The notes beneath the pieces were generated by a model. The model was not told the DNA's origin and made no database searches. It saw nothing but the letters and a program-made list of their open reading frames with translations. DNA of 64,000 bases from the NCBI GenBank assembly GCA_026168455.1, contig CM047431.1, positions 56,226,539 to 56,290,538 on the forward strand, read 5' to 3'. The DNA is from Theocolax elegans (Eukaryota > Arthropoda > Insecta > Hymenoptera > Cerocephalidae). This document shows positions 11,201-24,230 of this stretch, piece after piece. The first letter of the stretch is position 1. Each line of letters opens with the position of its first letter. A program made the position numbers and the translations under genes.

Positions 11201-14200
11201 TAATAAGACGGATAATAATTGTAATATATACATAAGAGAATATAAAAAAACTGCACACACACACACACACACACACTTTTAACCAATGCCTCAAAATACT
11301 AAAAATAAAACCAAGCTTTAGTCGTTAAATCCTTTACAAATAAAATAAAAAGTGTTCGCGGGAGGTCGAAAATAAAAGAAAATTTTGTTTATTATCGTCG
11401 AAAGGGAGCACAAAATAATTTTGTTTTTTTCTTCTATTTTCAATCATTTGCATAGATAAACACATGATGTCTGTAGGGACTTAACGATTTCTTTTTTATG
11501 TAAATTTTCTTGTTTGCGTAAAATTTATTGATGAGTTGGAAAGAAAAATAATCTTTTGTCTTTCTTTAACGAGGAAATATTATATCGGATTGCTTGTCGT
11601 GGCGCACCCTAAAAAGAAATGTTTTCCTAAACGACTATCAAATTGCAATAGTTTTCATTTTTTTGTACATTTTACATTTGAAAAATTACGACTTTATTTT
11701 GCGATTTGAAAATTAACGGTATTTGTGTATAAGATCTTTAATAATGTATAATTTAAATATTTATTTTTATCATGATGAAAATTCAATTAAAATTTACGAC
11801 TTCCAAAAAGTAACTATTAAGCTCGATAGTCGATTATCGAAACATTTTCTCCAAAAAATAAATATTAATGAAAAGAAAACCTTATTCTTCTTTTTCGTAC
11901 GAAGGATCGTAATGTAGAAGAGACAACAAGTGCCTAAATATCTAATAACATTAATTCGGACCAGCGAAGACTTTTATCAAATCTTATATAGCCAAAGAAT
12001 ACGATCTGTTAAAAAAAAAAAGAAAAGAAATCGTATTGTATAAAACGATTTATTGATGCGGAGCGAACGAATCGAATCGAATCACGAGTTTTTTAAAAAT
12101 ATTAATAAAAATTGGAACTCGCGATTCGTATAAAAGAGTGGATAGAAAAGAAACACACGCGTGGAGGAGGAAAACTCGATAAATTAAATGAAAAATAAAC
12201 AAAAAAGCTTTTGTACTAACTCTTTTGTAATATTTGTAATTTCGCACAATTTCCATCTTCTTTATAACGTAGTAAGGAGAGCATTCAATTTTTTACATAT
12301 TCTTAAAAAACTTTATAAAATTTGATATACGCAGTCGTTTGCCGATGCTACCAACTAAATGCATTATTTTAATTAATTGTTTATTTATTGTTTTCTAAAC
12401 GATCTTCACTCAGATTTTTCTCAATACGTTTTTTGACAAATATGTATCCTTACATTTATTTATACACTTATAAGAAACAAATTTTTTAGGTTTATAAGGT
12501 TACAATGAGTTTTATATTTTTTTTTCTTTACACTGGATTAACACATGTTTTGAAGTTTTTTATTTTTCTTTTGTGGTTCGTTAAAAGTTAATATTTCATA
12601 TAAAAAAAGACATTTATAATTACCATTTTTTATGAAATTTAAAGATGTAAAATCATTTTCGAATCAGATTGAATAATCGTGAATGCAAAGAAAAATTAAT
12701 TCGGTAAATTTCAGCAAATGGATTTTTATTCCACTACCTTAAATGCACATATTTTCTACAGAATGAACAAAAATAAAGAGAGAAAACTACGTCTTCCTCC
12801 TCCACGTGATACAAAAAAGAAAAGAAAAACAAACGAAAGAAAATGCATTCCTGTTGCGCTGGAAGATCCACAGGGCAATGCAATCGGCGGGCCAAGCTTA
12901 GAATATTATACATAATTAAACTATACTATCTATTAAAACTATAAAAGAAATAAATAAAATAAAAGAATTATAGTTTTACCAATTGTAAACTAAATGAAGA
13001 TTTTCATCAGACATTTCGAAAAGTGACGTGCCAAAAACGACGCTCAAAACATACAAGTTTGGCAAACGAAAGAAACAAATTGATGAAAATCTTCAAGTCG
13101 ATCTATAATGAATTATAAAATATACACAAACAAAAACTATTGTACATTCTTCCTGAGGTAACTTGATCCTTTATAAAATTAAAAACTAAAAAGTAACTTC
13201 TGTCGTCCACGAGTCAAACAAAAAAAATGAATACCATGGGTAACCGACATTGTTTGCACACCTGCAAAAATAAATAAAAGGAATAACAATAAATAATAAA
13301 ATCAAGTAAAAAAAAACACTTTAATACATAATAAAGGAAAAAAGAGGAAAAAAAGTTAAATCTAGTTACGTGTGTAGTTAGCAACAAAAAATCTTCGCTC
13401 AATCGTCCTTAAATAAGATAATATACTTAAGTAATTTTATGATTTTTTGTACGACTATTCGAAGAAAAAAAAGAAGAAATGATAAAAAATAATTCCTCTT
13501 CTATTATATACGTGACCTTGAAAGAAATTTTTTCGTGCACGTTAAGAACCGTGGTTGAAAAGCTTTCGAAAGAGATAAATAAAAATTAAATATTTGTATC
13601 TAAAGCTTTTCGATCAATGGAATCTTGAAGAAAGACTCAACTACGCACAACAAAAAATAAAAAAAACCTACGAAGATTTACCATGAATAATAGTTAAATA
13701 AAAACAATAACAATAATACCTGTGGCACAGATAAGCGAGCGACATATTTTTCATAACGAGTCAAACATAAAACACTTGTGTGTGTACCGTCGATTACGAA
13801 CATAAAAAATATGTGAAAACTGAAAGACTCAGACCACTTTTCAATTATATAGCTTGTAAATATTAATATAACAATAATATTTAATAATAATTAATTAATA
13901 GTACTATTAATAATTACTCATGAATAAATAACCGCAAGTACATTGACTGGAAAAAAGGACAATTTCCTCATAAATTTGACGAGGAAAGAGATGCGACTGT
14001 GTGTGTTGCGAATATATAAATAAATAAATTTAAAAAATGATGAAAATAAATTACGAGCGAGAAAAAAGTAAGAAAAAAAACTAACAAAAATTGTTGTTGT
14101 TGATGTTGTTGTCGAAAATGTGTCAAATTAAAATATAAGGATTTGAGGTATCTTAAAATGATAATATTGTTTTTGATAGTTTCAAGAGAGGGGATAAATT

Positions 14201-14424
14201 AACGTAACTCGTTTATTTCTTTCTTTTCAATGATTTCATTTTACTGTGCCTTTTTACCTTCGTTCCTTACTACGTCACTTATCTTACATTAATTACAACG
14301 TTCATAAGAAATCACAATTCGTCCATTTTATTTTCCTTTCGTAAGAGTATATCACTTTGTTTTTTTTTTACTAATGTCGAGCTTATGGTAAATATGAAAA
14401 TGTCCTATATGAACAAGTACGTCA
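7413..14424. other. About 7 kb without a recognisable gene
   Basis: AT-rich sequence between the channel gene and the tail-to-tail DNAJC2 gene. It contains (TA)n at about 8255-8297, (CA)n at about 11252-11275, and a small inverted repeat near 12990-13100 (GAAGATTTTCATCA versus TGATGAAAATCTTC). Short ORFs here (for example 9840-10100, 12718-12915, 13214-13402) have skewed composition and no splice context. Part of it may be extended 3' UTR of the channel gene, which I cannot show. Confidence 0.5.
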
Positions 14425-14430
14425 TTTATT
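14425..14430 (-). terminator. Candidate poly(A) signal of DNAJC2
   Basis: TTTATT on the plus strand is AATAAA on the minus strand, about 130 nt after the DNAJC2 stop codon. Confidence 0.5.
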
Positions 14431-14558
14431 TTAAGTTGCGAGTGATGGCTTCAGACGCTGGCCAGTGTATCAACCTCACATGAAGTTTCGTTTCTGCGAC
14501 TAAGCTGTTGACACTCTTGAAAAGCTAAGATAGTTCCAGTTTGTGCGATAGCCGAATA

Positions 14559-17500
14559 TTAGTTCAGTACTTGGGCTGCTTTTTTGGCTTTAACCAATTC
14601 AACCAATTCCTTAAAAAATTTTTTATTATTAGTTTAGCAATAGTTTCACATTTATTCTTTTTTTATTTTAAACAGTTTATCCAAAATAATTTGTTTAAAT
14701 GTGAATTATAATTTAGCAAAGTGGATTTAAACTTTGATTTAATAAAAAAGCTAAAAAAAGTTTATCAGATAAAATTGACAAATAGATAGTTCAGTGCAAA
14801 CCTTATATCTCCTCATGCACTCCTTTTTCGTTCTGGAAGGTAAACACGCTGAGATTTGATCCCACCTGTCTGGAACAGTTGCTGGATAAGTTTTAAGAGC
14901 CTGTTCGAGAAGTTTCTGTTCTGCCGATGTCCAAGGAATTGACTCTTTCTTTTCCTTTGATTCAGCGTTATTTATTTTGGTACCTTAAACATTTAATTAA
15001 TATTACTGAGTATTTACAATTGTAAAAAAAATTTAATTTACATACTGATCAATGTCAAATTTAAAATAATTTTGCAGTAGCAAAAACATTAATTATTCAA
15101 TAATTTATATAAACTTATTCTATTAAAATACTTTTTTTAAAAATCAATAAAACAATTCTCACCGCTCTTTCCATTAGGAATTGGATTATCAAGTCTTTCG
15201 GTAACAGCAGGCATTCTGTCATCAACATCCTTATTTTTCTTTTCAGCAATGAAATTATCAAAAGCTTTTTTATTTGCTTGTTCTTTCATGCTAGATTTGC
15301 TAAAGTCAGTTGACTGAAGATTCTTAGCCTTAGCTAGTACTGATTTGGCATCTCGTTTTACACCTTCATTACTATGTTGATTTATGAAATTTGCTACAAC
15401 TTGCCAACGTTGATTTGTACCCGCAGGAAAGAGATTTACTGCTTTTATCAAGAGTTGCAAGTCGGCCTCTGACCACGGAACTGAATGCGCTTTTGACTAT
15501 AAATAATTTATTAATTTTATTATTCATTAAGTATAGCTATAAAGTAAATATAAGAAAAATTGATCTTAATATTACCTGCTTATCGGCTGAATTTTTTGTA
15601 TCATTGTATCCTAAAGCTGCTCTGCGTTCTGCCTCGATTTTTTGATCGACTTCGCTCATTATCCTTAAGAATGCAGTTTTACCTTCTGCTCTTACAGTTT
15701 TAATAGATTCCTCAAGCTGAGTTAATTTAAATAATTCGCACATCTTTTCGACATTCTCCATATGTCTAATATTTTCTTCTGACGTTTCAGCAAAGTAATT
15801 TTGTTCCTGAAATATAATAAATTAATTATCATTATTTTAAAAAATCAAAAACCTTCATAATAAAAAAAAAATATTAAAATAATTTTGAAACAAAAAGGTA
15901 TATAATTTATTCCACTTTTATTTATATAATGTTAACTGCATTATTTTCCAAAATTCAATGATATATTTAAGTCATCGTTAATTTGAAACGGAAAATATAA
16001 TGCATATATCTAAATAATAATAATAAGGTAAGTAATACACGAAAAATAAAGTTTTTCGAAAATTCACTAAACCTACGTAGCAATTTAATTCAAATACCTT
16101 GCACAAATCCCTGAAATTTTTTCGTTCCCTACGTAACGCTTTCTTTTGAACTTCGCGTTCCTGTTTTAGTGCCTCTGTTTTAGCTTTCTCTTCAGCCTCT
16201 TTCTTCTCTTTTTCCTGGCGTTCTTTTTCTGCAACTTCGCGTGCTAATCGTTCTTCTTCGAGTTGTCGAGCTTTCGCTGCTTCTTGTTTCGCTCGTTTGA
16301 CTGCTTGCTTTTTATCTTTATCCTGTTGCTGGAACTTGCGAATTCGGGGATCCAAGTTGTAAGCCATATCCACCAATGTTCGTATCCTTACCATCTCTTC
16401 TTTTTTCTTCTTTGCCCGAACTGCTTTGTTTTTCTTTTCAATCCATTTGCGAGTTTCCCGACTACAAAAATTTAATTTTAATTAGTAATAAGTAGCTTTT
16501 ACATTTATTAAATTATGTATAACAATTTAATTAAAAAAGATACTTGTTCAATTTTTATGTTATTTTTAATTTTGGAAATTACATGATATTAAAATAGATT
16601 AAATTAACACTTCTTTGTATAATAAGTAAATGTTAAAAATGGGAACTTACTCTTGACCACTTTCTTTATCTTCCTCATCCTGATACGAATATTCCCTCCA
16701 AGATTCAAAGTCATACCAAAATATATAAAACTTTTCGACTTGTTCTCTCGAAGTGTAAGGACCACCTAATTGAGGAACAGGTTGTTTAACTGACCATCGA
16801 GAATTGTCTTTGAAAGCTTTACTCAACACCTCATAAAAATTTTCTTTAACCTCTCTCTCTTCTGGCAAAATGTCATTGAAATACGGGTCAACACTGTCAT
16901 AACTTCTTCTTTTAACTGGATTACCAAGAATTTCCCAAGCTCGAGTTATACACGTAAAATAGTCATCATCGGCTTTAATTTCTTCACCCATTGCTTTTCT
17001 TTTGTCAGGATGATGTTTAAGGATTTTGTGTTTATCTGCAATTTTAATTAATTTTATAAACAAAATGTTAAACTAAAGTAATATCTTTAAATAATACAAC
17101 AAAAATACATTAAATTAAAAAATGTTTAAGCAAGTTTATTATTTCTATAACTAATAAAACAAAATAAATATAAAAAAGGTAAAATATTATAATATAGTAT
17201 ACAAATTATTGAATTTACCATTATAATAATAAGTAAATAAACTTACATGCTCTTTTAATAACATCGTCATTAGCTCTATGTCGAAGATCTTTGATTCCGA
17301 GAACGGCATAATGATCTTGTTCTTTCCATTCTTTTGGATCCAAAGACCGTAAGTAGAGAATATCATCTTCAAATTGGTAATTTGAAAAATCTTCTTCCTC
17401 TTCTTTATTGCTATAGTCTATATCTGTGTCTACTCTGCCATGTTTACCTTCTAAAACTGACTTTAACCATGCTTCTTGTGAAACATACACAATTAAGGCA

Positions 17501-18361
17501 TTTGATGTTGGTTTCTGCATTCTTTGGCTAGCTGTTAAACACAATAAAAAAATGATATTCTATCATTTATAAAATGAGGAATAAAATACTAAACTTAAAA
17601 CTGACTAAATTTTATCTTTTGAAAATAATATATTTTATTCAATGTAATATAGATTGTGCTTAAAATAAATTTAATTACATGTTACAATACATAACAATGA
17701 ATCCGTTTATATTGTTAAATTTTAGAAGATATTTTTAATCTATGCATGTATTTAAAAATAGATTTAGACATACATTATTATACAATAAATGTGGACATAT
17801 TGTTATTAGTATGATCTAATAAAATTGATTGCACTAGTCACAAATTTCTGTTAGTAAATCAATAGCACCTATCACATTGATAACAAGAAAATTAAAAAAC
17901 CAACAACATTATTGTTTCAGCCTGTCATTAAAAGTGTCATGTGTAATTGTTACGAAAATAGAATTGAATATCATTCAAAATGAAACAATTCCATCAGTAC
18001 ATACCCTTAATCCATTAAACTTCCACCAAATGTATCGATAAAGTACCTAATGGATAACCTATTAAAAACTAAGGCCAAAGATATATAAAATAAAAAACAA
18101 AAGTATATTTTATAAACAATTACACGTAGGAGCATGAACTAACAGAGCTTGCAACATTCTAATTTGACCGAATAAACGTAAAGAAAACGACGAGCAAAAA
18201 GCTTTAATAAAACACGTGTATTCTCCAACCTAAAAATTTCCAACTATATAGAAAAAGAAAAAAGATCTCTTCAAGGTCACGATAGTTATCTATATAACGT
18301 GTAGCATAGTTTTGTGTGAGAGTATGAAAAAAAGGTGACAATTAATACAATGCGATACATG

Positions 18362-18395
<34 letters not shown>

Positions 18396-18530
18396 TATGT
18401 ATGTATGTATATATTATAAACATAACCTGCATGTAAAGTAAAAGGATAAAAGGAATTGTAAAAGAAAGTGTTAAGACTTACGAGTTGACGAGCGAACGAC
18501 GCATTCCTCGGTTTTGGCTGTCTTCGCCAT
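14559..18530 (-). CDS. Dnajc2: DnaJ homolog subfamily C member 2 (zuotin / MPP11), complete
   Basis: Ribosome-associated J-protein co-chaperone that stimulates Hsp70 at the nascent-chain exit; family members also act in chromatin through SANT domains. Eight exons, transcribed leftward: 18530-18482, 17531-17247, 17035-16651, 16461-16098, 15806-15576, 15496-15163, 14983-14802, 14609 to about 14559. All junctions are GT..AG and phases agree; about 626 aa, close to human DNAJC2. The J domain starts at DHYAVLG (about residue 89) with HPD at about 120-122, split by an intron. Then come the zuotin region ([50 protein letters not shown]), a charged Lys/Glu coiled coil, SANT1 ([20 protein letters not shown], about 445) and SANT2 ([20 protein letters not shown], about 566). 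The start at 18528-18530 was chosen because it lies in a CpG-rich exon with a consensus donor in the correct phase. The last exon must contain six T in the run at 14580-14586 to end [10 protein letters not shown], as in the family; one fewer would give KAKKQPKY. Confidence 0.93.
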
Positions 18531-18720
18531 CCCCTGCGTCCCTTGCACACGTTTTTAGAGGCTCACTGGGAACACACACAGCGCGGGAATGTAGACGAAT
18601 AAATTTTCTTAGTCGAGTATGTTCGTGTTTTTACGCACGCGCTCGCGCACGACAACGACGCTCGCTCGAGACTCAACTCTCACCTCTCGAGTCGAGTCGA
18701 CATTAGTTATATATTTGGTT
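18531..18720 (-). promoter_or_regulatory. CpG-rich 5' UTR/promoter region of DNAJC2
   Basis: Sequence just upstream of the DNAJC2 start is locally GC- and CpG-rich (CGCACGCGCTCGCGCACGAC near 18636) against AT-rich surroundings, typical of a broad housekeeping promoter in insects. No TATA box or initiator was identified. Confidence 0.45.
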
Positions 18721-19739
18721 ATGTTTATTGCATCGACGCGATATTTACGTACTTACTATATCGTGCAACGTGATACAATATATATATATATGCATGTTTC
18801 GCATTCAAAAGTATATGCGCGTATAATAATGTTCTGCTATTTTATTATATTGATATCTGCAGCAGTAATTTAGAAAATAGTATAGAAAGTCAATGATACC
18901 GATTGACGGTAAATGTGTATACCTTTGCGGGGGAATATTTAAACAAAAAAAAGTGATCTGTAAATTAAATAATTTTCTTTTATTTAAACAAAATAGCTTA
19001 CATCTCGAATAATCAAATATTACTTTAAAACCTTTTTATAATAAATAATAAAAAAAAAATTAAATATAAAATCATAAATATGTACTCTTCACCCGGAAGA
19101 ACCTTCTTTTTCATATATAGTCTGCGGTAACTCTCTATATATGGAATCAAAATTATAAAACCTATATAGAGAACACACCTAGAAATCATGACCGTAAATT
19201 ACCCAACGTAATAAACCTAACCTCGCAAGTCGCAATAATGCTCGCTGCAACACAGCACAGAATATATATATATTAGTAGGTATATATGTGATATATATAT
19301 ATATACATACACACATTTCGACATCTTTCTAGAAAACCCATCGCACCCACGGACACCGTTCACCTATACATACATATATACATGTATACAACATTAAACA
19401 ACAAAATTTTCCGTAATAAGAAAGAAAAACAAAAAGGTCCAACAAAGTATACATATATATATATGTTTGATATAATATACATACATATATATATATCTGT
19501 ATATATATATATACATACATAAGTATATATAGCACAGTTAAAATATCATGAAATTTCCAATGCACACGGAACAACGCTTGTAAAGATTTGACCAATAAAC
19601 AAAAGTAACTAACCAACCACAAAAAAAAAAGACAAAAAAATATATAGAGAGAGACAGGGATAGAGAGTAGTCCATCAACAACAACCTATACAACGAAAAT
19701 TTAAAAAAAATTTCCAACAGGAGTGACAAGGACAGAGAG
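18721..19739. other. Intergenic spacer between divergent DNAJC2 and sina
   Basis: About 1 kb of AT-rich sequence with many short (TA)n and TACATA tracts, and no ORF of normal composition. It separates two divergently transcribed genes, so it may hold regulatory sites for either. Confidence 0.5.
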
Positions 19740-19939
19740 CGATATATAATGGGAGTATCGTGTAAATCGAAATGGCGACCGCAGGGTGTAATCGTCGTGT
19801 TCCTTAGCTCGGACGCTTGATTATTATGCGGGTTTCAACGTGAGATTGAAAAAAAACACTTCTCGATGTGGCCCAAAGTGGGCCCATTCCCCCAAGTGCC
19901 TTCAATCTACCTCCTGGGGGTATTCGATTCGTATTTTGG
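19740..19939 (+). promoter_or_regulatory. Likely non-coding first exon / promoter of sina
   Basis: A CpG- and GC-richer island ends in a strong splice donor (TTTTGG|GTAAGTCG, exon end 19939). The next strong acceptor before the sina start is TTTGTGCAG|ATG at 21806. Joining them gives a 5' UTR for sina with an intron of about 1.9 kb. The transcription start is not resolved. Confidence 0.5.
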
Positions 19940-21806
19940 GTAAGTCGTACTTTTTCCCTTTCTGTCTATCAATCCATCTCCTCTCACTCTTTCTCTCTCA
20001 CTCACTCTTATTTTTAACATTTAATCGACTCCTCTCTTTTTGATCGAGCGCTACCTAATTCTTTTTTTTTTTTAGAAATGTCCATGTGTGTACAGTTTTT
20101 TTATGAAAGGGAGAGAGAAAGAGAGAGAGAGGAGAGGGAGTGAGAAGCGATGCTATGAGACGTTTCGCACGCGTAAATAGGTGTGGATCTAGCATTTTAT
20201 TTTAATGTTTAATTATAGATACGTGTGTTGGTGTATAACTACTTAGTTTCGGATCGTACGTGTGTATGTTTTAAGAAAATATCGAGGTAATGTGCATTTG
20301 TGCGTGACGCGTGTTTTTTTTTTTTTTTGATTGACAGGTAGATGTTTCCAATGTGACTCTCTTTTGGATAATTTGTAAATACATAATTGCACTTTTGACG
20401 TTCAAGTTGAGTTGTATAAGAAATAAAATGTTTTAATGTTGTTATTTCATTAATGTTTAACCGTGAGTAATGTATGTCATATATACACATACATATGTAC
20501 ATATATAACATACATTTGTACATCAATATTTATTCAATTTGAGACACCAATTTTTCTTTCTTTTAAGTGAAATGATATTAAAAACATCACTATGCATCCA
20601 TAATGCGTAGCAATTGTCGTTATTCAATGTTCGTAGTGTCTAAGTACTATGTATTAAATATATACAAACTTAATGGAACGAATAACATGTATAGATAGTA
20701 AAACATTGAATGTCGAACGTAAAGAATATTCTTGATTATAAATATTATTTAAAATAGTTTTATCAGTATACTATTAATATACGATTTTAAATATTGTTAT
20801 CAATACATTAATTGTGAGTCAAATAATTTTTCTTAATTTATTACATCAAAATGTTATGTAATTTTTAATTCAAATAGATTTATAATATTGTTTGGATAAC
20901 ACATTATTGTTATTTTTAATCAAGTACTGCTAGTGACATAAATTTTGAAAAACATTACAAATTCACCTTAAAATAAATCCTAGCTTATATACATTGAAAA
21001 TTATTTATTAATTTGTACATTGGATTTAATAGTTGCACTTAAAAGGGTGCTATTGATTTTGTGTTACTACTTTGTCATTTTTTTTCTTATGCAATATTTA
21101 AAATTTCTTGATTTTCTTGTTATTATATCTGTTATCAAAATTAAACTATTGAAAAAGTTTTTACTTTATATTTACTTTTATTTACTTTTATATTTTGATT
21201 ACATTAAGTTTTTATAATAATTTATTATTATATATAATAAATTAAATATATACATGTATTCCTTTAATAATGAATAGTTATTTATCTATTTGTTTTTAAA
21301 AGTGCATATTAAGGAAATAGAGAACTGTTAATTGGTTAATATTAATATAATATTAATATTAAAAAGTATTAATATTTGTATAAAATCTTAATATTATTAA
21401 TGCAATATATTAGTTAAGCACTTGACTAATTGTAAGTACATGTAATTTTATCTAGAAGTTTCTGAGAATATAATTCATATATTTATGACTTTGGTAAAAA
21501 TTTCATATGTTTAAGCAAATTTTGAAATTTGTGTATGTAATTTTTTCTATTTGTTACTTATAAATGTATTTTTAAATAGGAGTCTTACAAGCATCTCAAG
21601 CATCGAAAGGTTATAAGTAATTCAAAATGATTAATTTTTAATAGTATTAAAATATATTTTGAGAATAATTAAAATGATATAAATATAGTTTTAAATACTA
21701 ATATGGAAAAATAAGAAGTAAAAAAAATTATACATTTTAAATTTATTGTATTTTAATATATTTTTTTAGTCATTTTCTGATTCTTCTTTCTAATATATTT
21801 GTGCAG

Positions 21807-21920
21807 ATGTTTTGTTCACCTTACAAAGAAGATGTCACTGTTTGTTATATCCAAAGCGATGGTAATGAGTTAATACAATCCAACTTTGGAAGTTGTACCC
21901 ACTATTGCCTTGGTCGATAG
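21807..21920 (+). CDS. Upstream ORF in the sina 5' leader (37 codons)
   Basis: An ATG directly follows the probable acceptor at 21801-21806 and opens a 37-codon frame beginning [20 protein letters not shown], ending TAG at 21918-21920, 38 nt before the sina ATG. It is in a different frame from sina. A second short upstream ATG lies at 21948. Whether the frame is translated is unknown; its position suggests it could lower sina translation. Confidence 0.4.
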   Translation: MFCSPYKEDVTVCYIQSDGNELIQSNFGSCTHYCLGR

Positions 21921-21958
21921 TACGATATCAGAAGAGAGGAATATTGAATGAAGAAATC

Positions 21959-23857
21959 ATGTCCCAGCTGAACATAAGCACAGGGAAACGTGGCCGTGGT
22001 GTCGCGAGCACCTCCACATCATCTGTGTCTGCTCTAAGCAGTTCGACAGATCTCACAAGCCTGTTCGAATGTCCTGTGTGCTTTGATTATGTTCTGCCAC
22101 CTATTCTACAGTGTCAAAGTGGCCACTTAGTGTGTAGTACCTGCCGACCTAAATTATCTTGTTGCCCTACGTGCCGAGGACCTTTAGGTTAGCATTAATT
22201 ATAAAGATCAAATTACAATTGTCACTCACTGATTGTTTTATAATGTTAATATTACTTTTCTCAGGAAATATTCGCAACCTTGCAATGGAGAAAGTGGCTA
22301 GTAATGTCATGTTTCCTTGTAAGTACTCAACGAGTGGTTGTGCAGTAACATTAGTGCATACAGAAAAACCTGATCACGAGGATACCTGCGAATTCCGTCC
22401 ATACAGTTGTCCCTGCCCTGGTGCCTCTTGCAAGTGGCAGGGATCTCTAGAATTGGTCATGAATCATCTGGTAATGAGCCATAAAAGCATCACGACCCTT
22501 CAAGGTATGTAATTATTTTTTGGTAGAAATGGTATTAAGGAAATGATTTACGTGTAATGGTCTAAAACAAATAAATATAAAATAATTAATTATTATTTAT
22601 AAATTATTCACTATTATTATACACTACTCATTGTAGGCGAAGACATTGTTTTCCTGGCAACAGATATTAATTTACCAGGAGCAGTGGATTGGGTAATGAT
22701 GCAATCCTGCTTCGGGCATCACTTTATGCTTGTTCTCGAAAAGCAAGAAAAGTACGATGGACACCAGCAGTTTTTTGCAATTGTCCAGCTTATAGGCTCT
22801 AGAAAACAAGCAGAAAACTTTGCTTACAGGTAACAACATTATTTTAACATAATATTTTATTTTATGTGTGAACAAATAATGTATATACAATTTAGTACAT
22901 TATTAAAAGCACACTATTTAATAGGTTTTCGTATATATTTGATTTAAAACATGTATTTTTAATAATAATTGAATAAATAATAAACAATTGGTTGGTAATT
23001 ATTAATAAAAAAAAAACAAAAACTTTCAACCCAAATATCCTAATTAAATTATTGATGTAAAAATCTGCAAAAATTTGGGTACAATATTTAAAACGTGCTT
23101 AAGAGCCTTGACATTCAGGGTTTCTTCAAAATTAACTCTTTTATTTATAAAAAAGCATAACTATTTTCTAAGTTTAACATGTTATTAAGAAAATTTGTAT
23201 ACAAACTAGTATATATTTATATGACATCTTGATGATTATTTTCCATCCTTATCACATTACATTTTGAGCTAAACAAAATATGTACCATGTTATTAATTAA
23301 TAGAACAGTTACAAAAATAAAAGTAAATTGAATATTAATATAAATAGAAAAAAACATTTATATTCTTATTAATGGAATATATTATTCACTTTTTTGCATA
23401 TTCCGGTTACATTATTACAAAATACCAAAACAAAGAGTATAACGTAATAATAATAATAATAGAACGCAACGCTAGACTTTAGGTAATACAAACGCCAAAA
23501 ATTCGTAAAAGTATTCACAATCAATTACAGAAATAATTATATTAAAATTACTATTTTTATAGACATTCCTACGTATAAAAAGATAAAATGGTTATTATTT
23601 TATAAATCGACAAAATAAAGAATAAGGTACGAAGTGAAAAAATAAAGACACTAAATAAATGAAATATATTTTTCTGCAGACTGGAACTAAACGGACATCG
23701 TCGACGACTTACCTGGGAAGCAATGCCACGTTCAATACACGAGGGTGTATCTTCAGCCATTCTGAATTCGGATTGTCTAGTATTCGATACCTCGATTGCT
23801 CAGTTATTCGCAGATAACGGTAACCTTGGTATCAACGTTACTATATCGATGGCATGA
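21959..23857 (+). CDS. sina: Seven in absentia (SIAH-type E3 ubiquitin ligase), complete
   Basis: RING E3 ubiquitin ligase that moves ubiquitin from an E2 to bound targets (classically Tramtrack in fly R7 photoreceptor specification). Exons: 21959-22187, 22265-22504, 22637-22829, 23680-23857; phases agree and the sum is 840 nt, 279 aa. RING: C38-x2-C41, C52, H56, C59, C62, C69, C72, within [24 protein letters not shown] zinc finger/substrate-binding part: [64 protein letters not shown], then the beta-sandwich ending [10 protein letters not shown] and MA. Nearly colinear with Drosophila Sina but with a short Ser/Thr-rich N-terminus ([14 protein letters not shown]). The ATG at 21959 is the first in-frame methionine giving this N-terminus; the frame is open upstream without another in-frame ATG before the acceptor. 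Divergent from DNAJC2. Confidence 0.97.
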
Positions 23858-23927
23858 GGCAAAGCTACCTTTTGAACTCGTCGTGACAAACGCCACCAAT
23901 TGTGAAAAAAGATTAATTCGCGCGTGC

Positions 23928-24003
23928 GTGTATGTGTGTACGTTTGTGTGGATGTGCGAGTATCTGTGTGTGTGAGTGTGTGTGTATGTGCGTGCGTGCG
24001 TGC
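23928..24003. repeat. (GT)n-rich microsatellite in the sina 3' UTR
   Basis: Alternating TG with CG/TA interruptions directly downstream of the sina stop. Overlapping ORFs on both strands (Val/Cys-rich or Thr/His-rich) are products of this repeat, not genes. Confidence 0.8.
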
Positions 24004-24224
24004 GCTCAACCACCCCTACGAACACGTATATATATATAACTATATACGTATAGAAAAAAACGAACTCGTGAGTATTATTATATACATGCAAACACACGCA
24101 AGAGATATACATGAGAGATTGAGTGTTTGTGATACTAATGTTCTAAAAAAAGACAAATGGAAAAACGTATACATAGTATATTATTATTATTATTATATAA
24201 TTTCGCTTGGCGAATTTACTTTGG

Positions 24225-24230
24225 AATAAA
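24225..24230 (+). terminator. Candidate poly(A) signal of sina
   Basis: AATAAA followed by a short A-rich tract, about 370 nt after the sina stop codon. A longer 3' UTR is possible, since further AATAAA hexamers follow. Confidence 0.45.

Noticed and set aside
12718..12915. 65-codon ORF with a less biased C-terminal half
   Set aside because: No recognisable domain, splice context or neighbour support; the first half is Lys/Arg-rich low-complexity sequence.
23924..24229. ORFs on both strands over the GT-rich tract
   Set aside because: Translations are Val/Cys or Thr/His repeats from a microsatellite in the sina 3' UTR.
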